Source: Oscillospiraceae bacterium
Lineage (GTDB): Bacteria > Bacillota > Clostridia > WRLR01
Direction: 5' to 3'
DNA: 43,337 nucleotides
Assembly: GCA_009777515.1 (NCBI GenBank)
Contig: WRLR01000025.1
Span: 1-43,337, forward strand
Shown: positions 19,201-25,798 of the stretch, one piece after another
How the letters are laid out: the number at the start of each line of letters is the position of its first letter
Position numbering within the stretch: position 1 is the first letter of the stretch
Made by a program: the position numbers and the translations under genes
The notes under the pieces: generated by a model
What the model was told of the DNA's origin: nothing
Database searches by the model: none
What the model saw: only the letters and a program-made list of their open reading frames with translations

Positions 19201-19230
19201 AATATATATATTTTTTTATATAATTGCCAA
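19201..19230 (-). promoter_or_regulatory. Likely sigma-A promoter of the giant SLH gene
   Basis: On the minus strand TTGGCA (19230-19225) is followed by an 18-base AT-rich spacer and TATATT (19206-19201). This predicts a 5' leader of about 135 bases before ATG 19058. The region is strongly AT-rich against the GC-rich coding DNA. Confidence 0.5.
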
Positions 19231-19296
19231 GATCCAAAAACTATCTCTTCTACTAATTTGTGTCTTGAATAAATGCGCGCAAGCAACCTAAATTCG

Positions 19297-19325
19297 TTGT
19301 AGTTATTGCTGTATTACAATATAAT
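19297..19325 (+). promoter_or_regulatory. Sigma-A promoter of the ABC-2 exporter operon
   Basis: TTGTAG (19297-19302), a spacer of exactly 17 bases, and a perfect TATAAT (19320-19325). Transcription would begin near 19332, just before the 26-codon reading frame and the permease genes. It stands back to back with the SLH promoter. Confidence 0.7.
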
Positions 19326-19359
19326 TAGCCAGCATACATTGAGAGGGGGCAATAGCGCC

Positions 19360-19440
19360 ATGCATAGAGCGGCAATCAATGAACTATATCGCTGGAAGCA
19401 ACAAAACAACACGCAAAACCGGAACATTCAGGAGCATTAA
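19360..19440 (+). CDS. 26-residue small ORF leading the ABC exporter operon
   Basis: ATG 19360 has GAGAGGGGG about ten bases upstream and the frame ends TAA at 19438-19440, sharing its last A with the ATG of the permease gene. The peptide MHRAAINELYRWKQQNNT... resembles the first residues of DUF4143-type AAA ATPases (M.R.AI..L..WK), which continue into a P-loop absent here. It may be a remnant of such a gene kept as a translational leader, or a true small peptide. Function unknown. Confidence 0.4.
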   Translation: MHRAAINELYRWKQQNNTQNRNIQEH

Positions 19441-20213
19441 TGACTGTTTTAAAATATTATAAGACCGCCCAAACGGCGCTACGCGGGCAGACTAACGGCG
19501 GAATCATCTATATGTTCCCGCAGATTCTGTTCAAGATTATTTATTTGATCCCGCTGATGTTCATTTGGCGCATTGTCACGGCGAGCGGCGTCGACTCCGG
19601 GATGAGCCTTAATCAACTGTTGAGCTACACCTATGTCAACGCGCTTTTGTCGCACATACTCATCGTAAACACGTTTATCAACGATTGGGACTCGGCGGGC
19701 AAGGTCATTCCCCTGTTTTCCCGGCCTATGTCGGTTTACGGGCAGGTGATATCGCGCACGGTTGGGGAATGGGCGCCGACGCTGCTCATGTTTTCCTTGC
19801 CCATGGCGATAATCGCGCCGCTATTCGGGATACAGATACTGCCGCAAACCCTGTGGGCGATCCCGTCGCTTATATTGTGCGCGTCGCTCGGCTTCGCACT
19901 CGAGTTTTTGTTCTTCTGCGTTACGCTGCGCCTGAAAAATGTCGTGTGGCTGATGTCGGTAATACGCTCGGCCATCGTTTCGTTTTTTTCGGGTACAGTC
20001 ATACCATTTAAAATTTTACCTTTCGGGATGGACCGGTGGATGGCGTACCAGCCTTTCGGGAGCCTGGGCGGGGCGACGCTCTCGCTCTATATCGGCACGG
20101 CGGAGCCATTGCGCATTATTGCGGCTCAAATTTTTTGGAACGTCGCTTTATGGAGCGTCGCAGTTTTGTGGTTCAATAAATCGCGGGAAAGAATGGTGAG
20201 CTTCGGTGGGTAA
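19440..20213 (+). CDS. ABC-2 family exporter permease, first subunit
   Basis: 257 residues with about six hydrophobic segments. The pattern matches the DUF990/ABC-2 permease type (LRGQTNGGIIYMFPQI..., IPLFSRPMSVYGQVISRTVGEW near 95-115). The start ATG 19440 has AGGAG five bases upstream. It forms a complex with the following permease and the ATPase; the three genes overlap and are clearly one operon. Such three-gene systems export lipids, drugs or peptides, but the substrate is not known. Confidence 0.85.
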   Translation: MTVLKYYKTAQTALRGQTNGGIIYMFPQILFKIIYLIPLMFIWRIVTASGVDSGMSLNQLLSYTYVNALLSHILIVNTFINDWDSAGKVIPLFSRPMSVYGQVISRTVGEWAPTLLMFSLPMAIIAPLFGIQILPQTLWAIPSLILCASLGFALEFLFFCVTLRLKNVVWLMSVIRSAIVSFFSGTVIPFKILPFGMDRWMAYQPFGSLGGATLSLYIGTAEPLRIIAAQIFWNVALWSVAVLWFNKSRERMVSFGG

Positions 20214-21039
20214 TGTATCATTTAAACGCTGGCGCCAGATTCTTGGCATATACGCGAAAATGGACATGGCGGCGCTGTTCCGCGACACACAGTTCATGTT
20301 GATTGCGATGATATCGGATATATGCGCGAATGTTTCCGGCATCTCCGGCGTTTTTTTGCTGGCGTGGAGGTTCGATGGCATCGGCGGCCTTGATAAATTC
20401 GAGATACTGTTCATGCTCGCCTACGGGGGGATAGTGAACGGCGTCATCGGGGTGCTCGACCGGGGCAACGCCTCGTTCCCGAGCCGCATAATCGGCCGCG
20501 GGCAATGGGAGCATATGTTTATTATGCCGCTGCCGTACAGCGTACAGATGATAGGTTTCTTCCCGTTCACCTGCTCCACCAGGCTCGTTTCGGGGATCGC
20601 CTTGATGGCTATCGCGGTGTTCAACCTGCCGACACTGCCCATGTGGTGGATAGCCGTTCTGTTATTGAATATATTCATCAGCATCGTCGTAGTCGTCGCG
20701 CTTTCATACCTTGTATCCAGCCTGGCGTTCTACGCGCCCGTGCAATGCGAGGAAATCTCAAGCTCGATACGGTACAGTGTGGACTATACAGCGACGTTCC
20801 CTCTGTCGGGCATGCCGCTATACATGAGGATACCGTTGCTGACCGTTTTCCCGGCGGGGCTGATTGCGTGGCTCCCCACATTGCTGATCTTGGGCAAGGC
20901 GCCCGCTATTGCCAACCTGTACCCCATATTGCTCGCGGCGCTGCTTTCGTTTGTAGCCGCGCATTGTTTCAAGAAAGGATTTAGTTATTATGTCAAAAAA
21001 GGCATCAACCGCTACCACGCGGGCGGGCACCGTAGTTGA
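20206..21039 (+). CDS. ABC-2 family exporter permease, second subunit
   Basis: 277 residues, six likely membrane helices (for example FEILFMLAYGGIVNGVIGVL and WWIAVLLLNIFISIVVVVAL). Same ABC-2/DUF990-like class as the gene before it, so the transporter is a heterodimer in the membrane. It starts at GTG 20206, overlapping the previous gene by eight bases, with GGTGAG as a weak ribosome site. Its stop (TGA 21037-21039) lies 50 bases inside the ATPase gene and within the first unit of an 18-bp tandem array, so its C-terminal coding is shared with that of the ATPase N-terminus in another frame. Confidence 0.85.
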   Translation: MGNVSFKRWRQILGIYAKMDMAALFRDTQFMLIAMISDICANVSGISGVFLLAWRFDGIGGLDKFEILFMLAYGGIVNGVIGVLDRGNASFPSRIIGRGQWEHMFIMPLPYSVQMIGFFPFTCSTRLVSGIALMAIAVFNLPTLPMWWIAVLLLNIFISIVVVVALSYLVSSLAFYAPVQCEEISSSIRYSVDYTATFPLSGMPLYMRIPLLTVFPAGLIAWLPTLLILGKAPAIANLYPILLAALLSFVAAHCFKKGFSYYVKKGINRYHAGGHRS

Positions 21040-22186
21040 GGTGGGCGCTGCTGTTGGGGCAGGCGCCGCTGTTGAAGTGGGCGCAGCAGTTGAGGCAGAC
21101 GCTGCAGTTAAGGCGGGCGCCGTAGATGCTGCAGGCGCCGTAGATGCTGCGGGCGCCGCAGTTGAGGCGGGCGCTGCTTTTGGGGCGACAAATGCCGTAC
21201 GCGTCGACAGCGTTACGAAAATATTCGAACAGTGGCAGCGCGAGAACGCGGGCAGGGCTTTGTTCAAAAACCTGCTGAACCCGCAAAAAAAAATCGTCAC
21301 GGCTCTCGATAATGTGTCGTTTTCCATAGAGCGCGGCGAGTTTGTCGCATACGCCGGGCCCAACGGCGCCGGGAAATCCACTACCATGAAGCTGCTCGCG
21401 GGCATGCTCCAGCCGACCGGCGGCAGCGTGAGCGTCCTCGGCATGTCGCCGGAGCGCGACCGCATAAAGGTCATGGGCAGGCTGGGCGTGCTGTTCGGCA
21501 ACCGCACGGAGCTTTGGTGGGATCACCCCGTTTCGCAGAGCTTTGAATGGAAGAAGGTCGTGTGGGACATACCAAATGACGTATATCGGCGCAATCTCGA
21601 AATGGTCGTGGAGCTGCTTGACATCGGGGAACTGATGAAAACATTCGCACGCGAGCTGTCGCTCGGCCAGCGCATGAGGGCAGACCTCGCCATGATGCTT
21701 CTGCACAGCCCGACGCTTATTCTGCTCGACGAGCCAACGCTTGGGCTCGACGTCGTGGCGAAGCGCCAAATGATTGATTTCCTCAAAAAAATCAACCGCG
21801 ATAACGGCGTGACGATTTTTGTGACCAGCCACGACATGGACGATCTCGAGGAAATGGCGGAGCGGATACTCATGATCTCGAACGGCAAAATTGCCTACGA
21901 CGGCGACTTTGACGGGCTGCGAAACATAGCGGGAAATCTGACGCGGTTTGTCGTGACAGCAGACAGCGGCTTTCGGCCAGAACTTGAAGGCGCTGCGCTC
22001 ATCGGTTCCGGAAACGGGGTTTTTGAGTATGAAGTTGACGTTACCAAAAACCCGATTAAGCATCTGCTCCGCCAGCTATCCGACTCCGATGGGGTAAAAG
22101 ACGTGGAGATTAAAAAGGCCCCAATCGAGCAGGTCATAGCCAGCTTATACACATCATGGAAAGGCGTACGAACTGATAACTCATAA
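20990..22186 (+). CDS. ABC exporter ATPase with Ala/Val/Gly repeat N-terminus
   Basis: 398 residues. The nucleotide-binding domain runs from about residue 68: Walker A GPNGAGKST (about 123-131), signature LSLGQRMRADLAM (about 223), Walker B LILLDEPTLGLD (about 242-253) and H-loop TSHD. The LSLGQ form is usual for ATPases paired with DUF990-like permeases. After the ABC core is a ~90-residue C-terminal domain typical of these exporters. Unusual: residues about 15-63 are eight copies of a six-residue unit near VEAGAA, encoded by an 18-bp tandem repeat. The start ATG 20990 is supported by AAAGGA about ten bases upstream, so the repeat is translated. Confidence 0.9.
   Translation: MSKKASTATTRAGTVVEVGAAVGAGAAVEVGAAVEADAAVKAGAVDAAGAVDAAGAAVEAGAAFGATNAVRVDSVTKIFEQWQRENAGRALFKNLLNPQKKIVTALDNVSFSIERGEFVAYAGPNGAGKSTTMKLLAGMLQPTGGSVSVLGMSPERDRIKVMGRLGVLFGNRTELWWDHPVSQSFEWKKVVWDIPNDVYRRNLEMVVELLDIGELMKTFARELSLGQRMRADLAMMLLHSPTLILLDEPTLGLDVVAKRQMIDFLKKINRDNGVTIFVTSHDMDDLEEMAERILMISNGKIAYDGDFDGLRNIAGNLTRFVVTADSGFRPELEGAALIGSGNGVFEYEVDVTKNPIKHLLRQLSDSDGVKDVEIKKAPIEQVIASLYTSWKGVRTDNS
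21035..21178 (+). repeat. 18-bp minisatellite, eight units, at the permease stop codon
   Basis: Units read GTTGAGGTGGGCGCTGCT, GTTGGGGCAGGCGCCGCT, GTTGAAGTGGGCGCAGCA and so on, eight in a row without indels. The first unit contains the TGA of the second permease gene (21037-21039). In the ATPase frame it encodes the Val/Glu/Ala/Gly N-terminal extension. Confidence 0.9.
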
Positions 22187-22306
22187 GTCCAAGCTCTACA
22201 AAAAAGGCTGCGCCATCGAGTTGCAAGCCTATAGGTTGGCCGCCGCACTGGGGATACCATGTAGTAAAATAGAGCAATCACATGCTCCGAAAATATTGTA
22301 TGATCG

Positions 22307-23203
22307 TCAGGCTTCGGTATAAAACCTTTTCAAATTGTCGAGGCTGACTTTGGTCGCATATAGGCAGTCCTCCATCCCTTCGTACTCGACGAAGATGTTG
22401 CCGTCAAAACCTGACGCTTTTATATCGCTGATGATTTCCCTGATGGGCAAATCGCCCTGCCCCAAAATCGAGCCCCTCAAATAGCGGCCCCCGGCGGAGC
22501 GGAACCACGAGCCCGAACAGTCAAACTGCGTGGCGTCGCCGGGGTCCATGTGCGTCGGCCTGACATAAAAATCCTTCATGTGGATGGTCGATGCAAACGG
22601 GAGCATTTTTCGGACGGACGATTCCGGTACGTCGTCCACGCATATGTAATTTCCGACATCCAATTGGTGCCCAAAATTGTCGGAAGCGACATTCTTCAAT
22701 ATCAGCCGGACCCTATCGGCGCCATTTGCATGGAAGCCATGGTTTTCAATTAGTATCCGGATACCCCTTGCTTTGCCGTATTCGCATAATTGTTCATACG
22801 CATAGACAATGACCGGCAGCTCTTCTATGAATGTTTCGATGGTGTTCAGTTCGATGGGGCGCCTGAAATTCGCGCAGTCGCACCGGAAATCCGTGGCGCC
22901 GAGTTTGACGGCTTCATCGATGTGCGATTTCACCCGCGAAATCTCAGCTTTCAACTCATCTTCGGTCAGCATCACAAAGTTTGCGTTGAGCGAATAGCTG
23001 GCGATGGGGACGCCATGCTTTGCGGCTGTGTATTTTAGCTTGTTGGCAAGCGTGCGGTCCGCCAGCATATCAATGCCGAACGGCACGATCTCGACGGCTT
23101 CCGCACCCTGGCTGCACAGCCATTCCACTCCCTCTTCCGGCGTCATTTTACCATTGATTATGAGGCGGCTTATGCTATAAATCGTGACTCCAAACTTTGG
23201 CAT
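22307..23203 (-). CDS. Sugar phosphate isomerase/epimerase (AP endonuclease 2-like TIM barrel)
   Basis: 298 residues with the xylose-isomerase-like TIM barrel pattern: strands at MPKFGVTIYSIS, GAEAVEIVP, IRILIENHG (metal Glu and His), HQLDVGNYI, TIHMKDFYVRP and GNIFVEYEG with the metal-site Glu. This family isomerises or epimerises sugars, with inositol catabolism IolE/IolI as relatives. The start ATG 23203 has AAAGGGAT about ten bases upstream. It is the only minus-strand gene between plus-strand operons; the 120 bases on its 3' side before the ABC ATPase show nothing notable. Confidence 0.85.
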   Translation of the reverse strand: MPKFGVTIYSISRLIINGKMTPEEGVEWLCSQGAEAVEIVPFGIDMLADRTLANKLKYTAAKHGVPIASYSLNANFVMLTEDELKAEISRVKSHIDEAVKLGATDFRCDCANFRRPIELNTIETFIEELPVIVYAYEQLCEYGKARGIRILIENHGFHANGADRVRLILKNVASDNFGHQLDVGNYICVDDVPESSVRKMLPFASTIHMKDFYVRPTHMDPGDATQFDCSGSWFRSAGGRYLRGSILGQGDLPIREIISDIKASGFDGNIFVEYEGMEDCLYATKVSLDNLKRFYTEA

Positions 23204-23351
23204 ATGTCATATCCCTTTCAAGCATTAATAAAGGTTAATAAATTAATACTAACTCACATGAAGGATATTTACAAATCCTTCGAAGCAGAACATAATAAAG
23301 ACGATCCTGGCAAGTTACTGGTCAGAGGGGTGTCTATCGATGACTATTTTC

Positions 23352-23446
23352 GTAGGGACGACCGCCTCCGTAGGAGGCGTTCCCTCGGTCGTCCGTGTAA
23401 AAAATGCTAGCCGCACAATCGGACGACCGAGGGCGGTCGTCCCTAC
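23352..23446. repeat. Nested inverted-repeat element, 95 bp
   Basis: GTAGGGACGACCGCC (23352-23366) is the exact reverse complement of GGCGGTCGTCCCTAC (23432-23446). Inside, CCCTCGGTCGTCCG pairs with CGGACGACCGAGGG. A shortened relative lies at 41018-41062. This is the main content of the 351-bp gap between the isomerase and the TGT-like gene; no gene is seen in it. Likely a non-autonomous palindromic or MITE-like unit. Confidence 0.8.
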
Positions 23447-23554
23447 AATTATCCATGTCAATATAAACATGGTGTGACCAGTAACCCTGGCAATAAAAAT
23501 GCGAAATAGCGAAATCATAGGGAGGGTTCGAATATATATAAGGCGACGGATGGC

Positions 23555-24889
23555 GTGGCAGCGGGGGGCATGGAGGCGATAATAGATAGCGCGGATGTGT
23601 TGCGTTTGAAACATGGGGATGTGCCGCTGCCGGCTTTTTTCCCTGATGCTACGTATGGGTCGGTCCGGTGCGTCGACGCCGCCGATTTGGTTGGCTGCGG
23701 CGTGCCCGGCCTCGTCATGAACTGCTACCATTTGCTCACGAGGCCCGGACTGGGCGTGCTGCGCCATTTTGGCGGGGCGCGTCGCTTTTCGGGCTGGGGC
23801 GGGCCGCTGCTCACGGATTCCGGGGGCTTCCAGGTGTTTTCGATGATTCGCGAAAACCCCAAATTCGGCGAAATCAGGAAGAGTGAAATCATCTTCCGCC
23901 GCGAAAACGGCGAAAAATTGAACCTAAGCCCGGAAAAATGCATCCAGGCACAGTTCGCCTGCGGGTCTGATATCATGATGTGCCTGGACTACTGCTCTCA
24001 TCCGGAGGATTCCTACGAACTGTCCGCAGAGTCCGTGGACATAACCATACATTGGGCGGAACGTTGCAAGCGTGAGTACGAGAAACTGCTGGCGGCACAA
24101 AATGCACGCGGGGTGGCACAAAATGAGCACAGAGCAGCGCATGGGGCGTACAGGGAGACGCAAAATGAGCACAGGGCAGAACATGGGGCGCACAGGGCAA
24201 CGCATGGGGCGCACAGGGCACCGTCGCAAAATATACAGCATGGGGCGCAGCATGGGGCGCCGAACGGGGAAAGGCCGCTGCTCTTTGCCATCATCCAGGG
24301 CGGCGGCTACCGCGACCTGCGCAAGCGATGCGCGGAGGCGTTGGTTGCTATTGGCTTCGACGGTTACGGCTTCGGCGGCTGGCCGCTATCATCCGACATG
24401 CAACTCATCGAGGATATCTTACAATACACAGCCGACTTGATGCCGGACGACGCAATAAAATATGCGATGGGCGTCGGGAAGCCTGAAAATATCATTAAGT
24501 GCGAGGCAATGGGGTATAACCTGTTCGACTGCGTGATCCCCACGCGCGACGCCCGTCATCATAGGTTGTTTGTGTTTACGGATACGTACGGGGACGGAGA
24601 CGTTGACGGGAGTAAAAGCGAGGACAAGAGCAGGGGCGACGGTAGGCTTCTGCATTCCACATATTACATCCTTGACAAAGCGTATATCAGGGATAGCCGC
24701 CCTGTCTCAGACTCTTGCGATTGCCACACTTGCCAAAATTATTCCAGGGCATACTTGCATCATCTCGCGAAGAGCGACGATTCGCTGCTCTATCGCCTGG
24801 CCACAATACACAACCTGCGTTTTTACGCCGAATTAATGGAACGGCTGCGGATGCGGCGGCGCAGTGCGGATGGAGCGGGACATGGATGA
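23555..24889 (+). CDS. tRNA-guanine transglycosylase family protein (TGT-like)
   Basis: 444 residues, TIM-barrel TGT fold with catalytic parts present: base-binding Asp88 in LLTDSGGFQVFS, nucleophile Asp325 in FDCVIPTRDARH, and zinc ligands Cys388, Cys390, Cys393 and His419 with the exact canonical spacing (CDCHTC ... IHNLRFY). The substrate loop differs from canonical bacterial enzymes: GGWPLSSD at 274-281 instead of GGLAVGE, so the base exchanged may differ from preQ1. Residues about 180-239 are a low-complexity Ala/His/Arg/Gln insert between WAERCKREYEKL and LLFAIIQGGG. The start is uncertain: GTG 23555 is used, but a good AGGGAGGG lies 28 bases further up and ATG 23570 is also possible. 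It overlaps the Rmt-like methylase gene by eight bases. Without the insert, its length fits the family. Confidence 0.85.
   Translation: MAAGGMEAIIDSADVLRLKHGDVPLPAFFPDATYGSVRCVDAADLVGCGVPGLVMNCYHLLTRPGLGVLRHFGGARRFSGWGGPLLTDSGGFQVFSMIRENPKFGEIRKSEIIFRRENGEKLNLSPEKCIQAQFACGSDIMMCLDYCSHPEDSYELSAESVDITIHWAERCKREYEKLLAAQNARGVAQNEHRAAHGAYRETQNEHRAEHGAHRATHGAHRAPSQNIQHGAQHGAPNGERPLLFAIIQGGGYRDLRKRCAEALVAIGFDGYGFGGWPLSSDMQLIEDILQYTADLMPDDAIKYAMGVGKPENIIKCEAMGYNLFDCVIPTRDARHHRLFVFTDTYGDGDVDGSKSEDKSRGDGRLLHSTYYILDKAYIRDSRPVSDSCDCHTCQNYSRAYLHHLAKSDDSLLYRLATIHNLRFYAELMERLRMRRRSADGAGHG
24094..24271 (+). repeat. In-frame degenerate repeat inside the TGT-like gene
   Basis: Direct repeats built of CACAAAATGAGCACAG and GCATGGGGCGCACAGGGC (units of about 42 and 21 bp). 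They encode NEHRA.HGA(Y/H)R-type repeats where TGTs have a short surface loop. Confidence 0.85.
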
Positions 24890-25760
24890 TATGCGCGGCA
24901 AGGATGATTTGCGCGGCAAGGATACTGTGCGCGGCGGGGATGATAGAGCTGCCAAAGCTGCCGATGAAATCTTGGGCGGCAAAAAGTATTCCGGGCTTGA
25001 TAGGGCCGCAATCCGGCGCATTTGCGACGATATCATGCCACGATATACCAAATATGGCGACGGGCTGAAAGCCGTTAAAAAAGAATTACATATAATCCAC
25101 GGCGCTTTCCTGACAAAGGATTGCCATGAACGCGCCGCATCGTTGATTAGTAGCTACGGCGGGGCGGATATACACAGCGATAAGGCATTTGCCTTGCGCC
25201 TGATGGATTTGCACATGTCCACCGCAGAACGCGCGGCCGCAGCCGACGGCATGTACTGCGTTGCGGGTGGCTGCATTTTGCCGGGGGATGCCCTGGTCGA
25301 CATTGGGTGCGGTTTCGGCCCTTTCGCGCTTCCCTTTTTCCCGGTCAAGCCGAAGTCATATACGGCATACGACATATGCGCGCGCACCACCGACCTGTTG
25401 AATGCGTATTTTATGCCGCTTGGGCCTGGCTATTTTGCCGCACAACTCGACGCTGCAACAAAGACCCCAGCAGACGTTATCGTAACTGGCGCCGGTTCAG
25501 CCGATAATACTGTCGTTTTCATGCTCAAGCTGTTCCCTCTACTCGAACAACAAAAAAAGGGCTGCGCTTTTGATATGTTGAGCGAAATGGGTTTCCGCGC
25601 CGCAGTAGTGTCCTTTCCGACAAAAAGCGCATCCGGGCGCGAGCGGGGCATGGAAGCGTTTTACAGCGCCATGTTCGAACGCAACCTACCGGATGGGCTG
25701 TCAATTTGCGATAAAACAGTAATTGGAAACGAGATGTTTTTTACAGTTGAAAAGCGTTGA
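24882..25760 (+). CDS. 16S rRNA (guanine1405-N7)-methyltransferase homologue (ArmA/Rmt family)
   Basis: 292 residues from ATG 24882, chosen because GGAG lies seven bases upstream; GTG 24864 is possible. After a repeat-encoded tail (residues 1-23) the whole protein follows the aminoglycoside-resistance methylase family (FmrO/Kgm/ArmA/RmtB): EILGGKKYSGL...AIRRIC, LH.IHGAFLT, LMDLHMSTAER, SAM motif VDIGCGFGPFAL (about 139-150), MLKLFPLLEQQKKG, and SFPTKSASGRERGMEAFYSAMF followed by KTVIGNEMF near the C-terminus. Family members methylate N7 of G1405 in helix 44 of 16S rRNA and block 4,6-disubstituted deoxystreptamine aminoglycosides. Whether this one confers resistance is untested. It overlaps the TGT-like gene, so the two are co-translated. 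Confidence 0.87.
   Translation: MDDMRGKDDLRGKDTVRGGDDRAAKAADEILGGKKYSGLDRAAIRRICDDIMPRYTKYGDGLKAVKKELHIIHGAFLTKDCHERAASLISSYGGADIHSDKAFALRLMDLHMSTAERAAAADGMYCVAGGCILPGDALVDIGCGFGPFALPFFPVKPKSYTAYDICARTTDLLNAYFMPLGPGYFAAQLDAATKTPADVIVTGAGSADNTVVFMLKLFPLLEQQKKGCAFDMLSEMGFRAAVVSFPTKSASGRERGMEAFYSAMFERNLPDGLSICDKTVIGNEMFFTVEKR
24885..24938 (+). repeat. 18-bp tandem repeat, three units, at the TGT-like stop codon
   Basis: GATGATATGCGCGGCAAG, GATGATTTGCGCGGCAAG and GATACTGTGCGCGGCGGG in direct succession. The first unit holds the TGA of the TGT-like gene (24887-24889). In the methylase frame they encode DDMRGK/DDLRGK/DTVRGG, an extension absent from RmtB-type proteins. Confidence 0.9.
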
Positions 25761-25798
25761 CTATGCAATAATATTAATAATGCGGGAGGCGACAAAAA

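Noticed and set aside
22187..22306. Terminator or gene after the ABC ATPase
   Set aside because: No stable hairpin with T-tract and no supported frame was found in this 120-bp gap.
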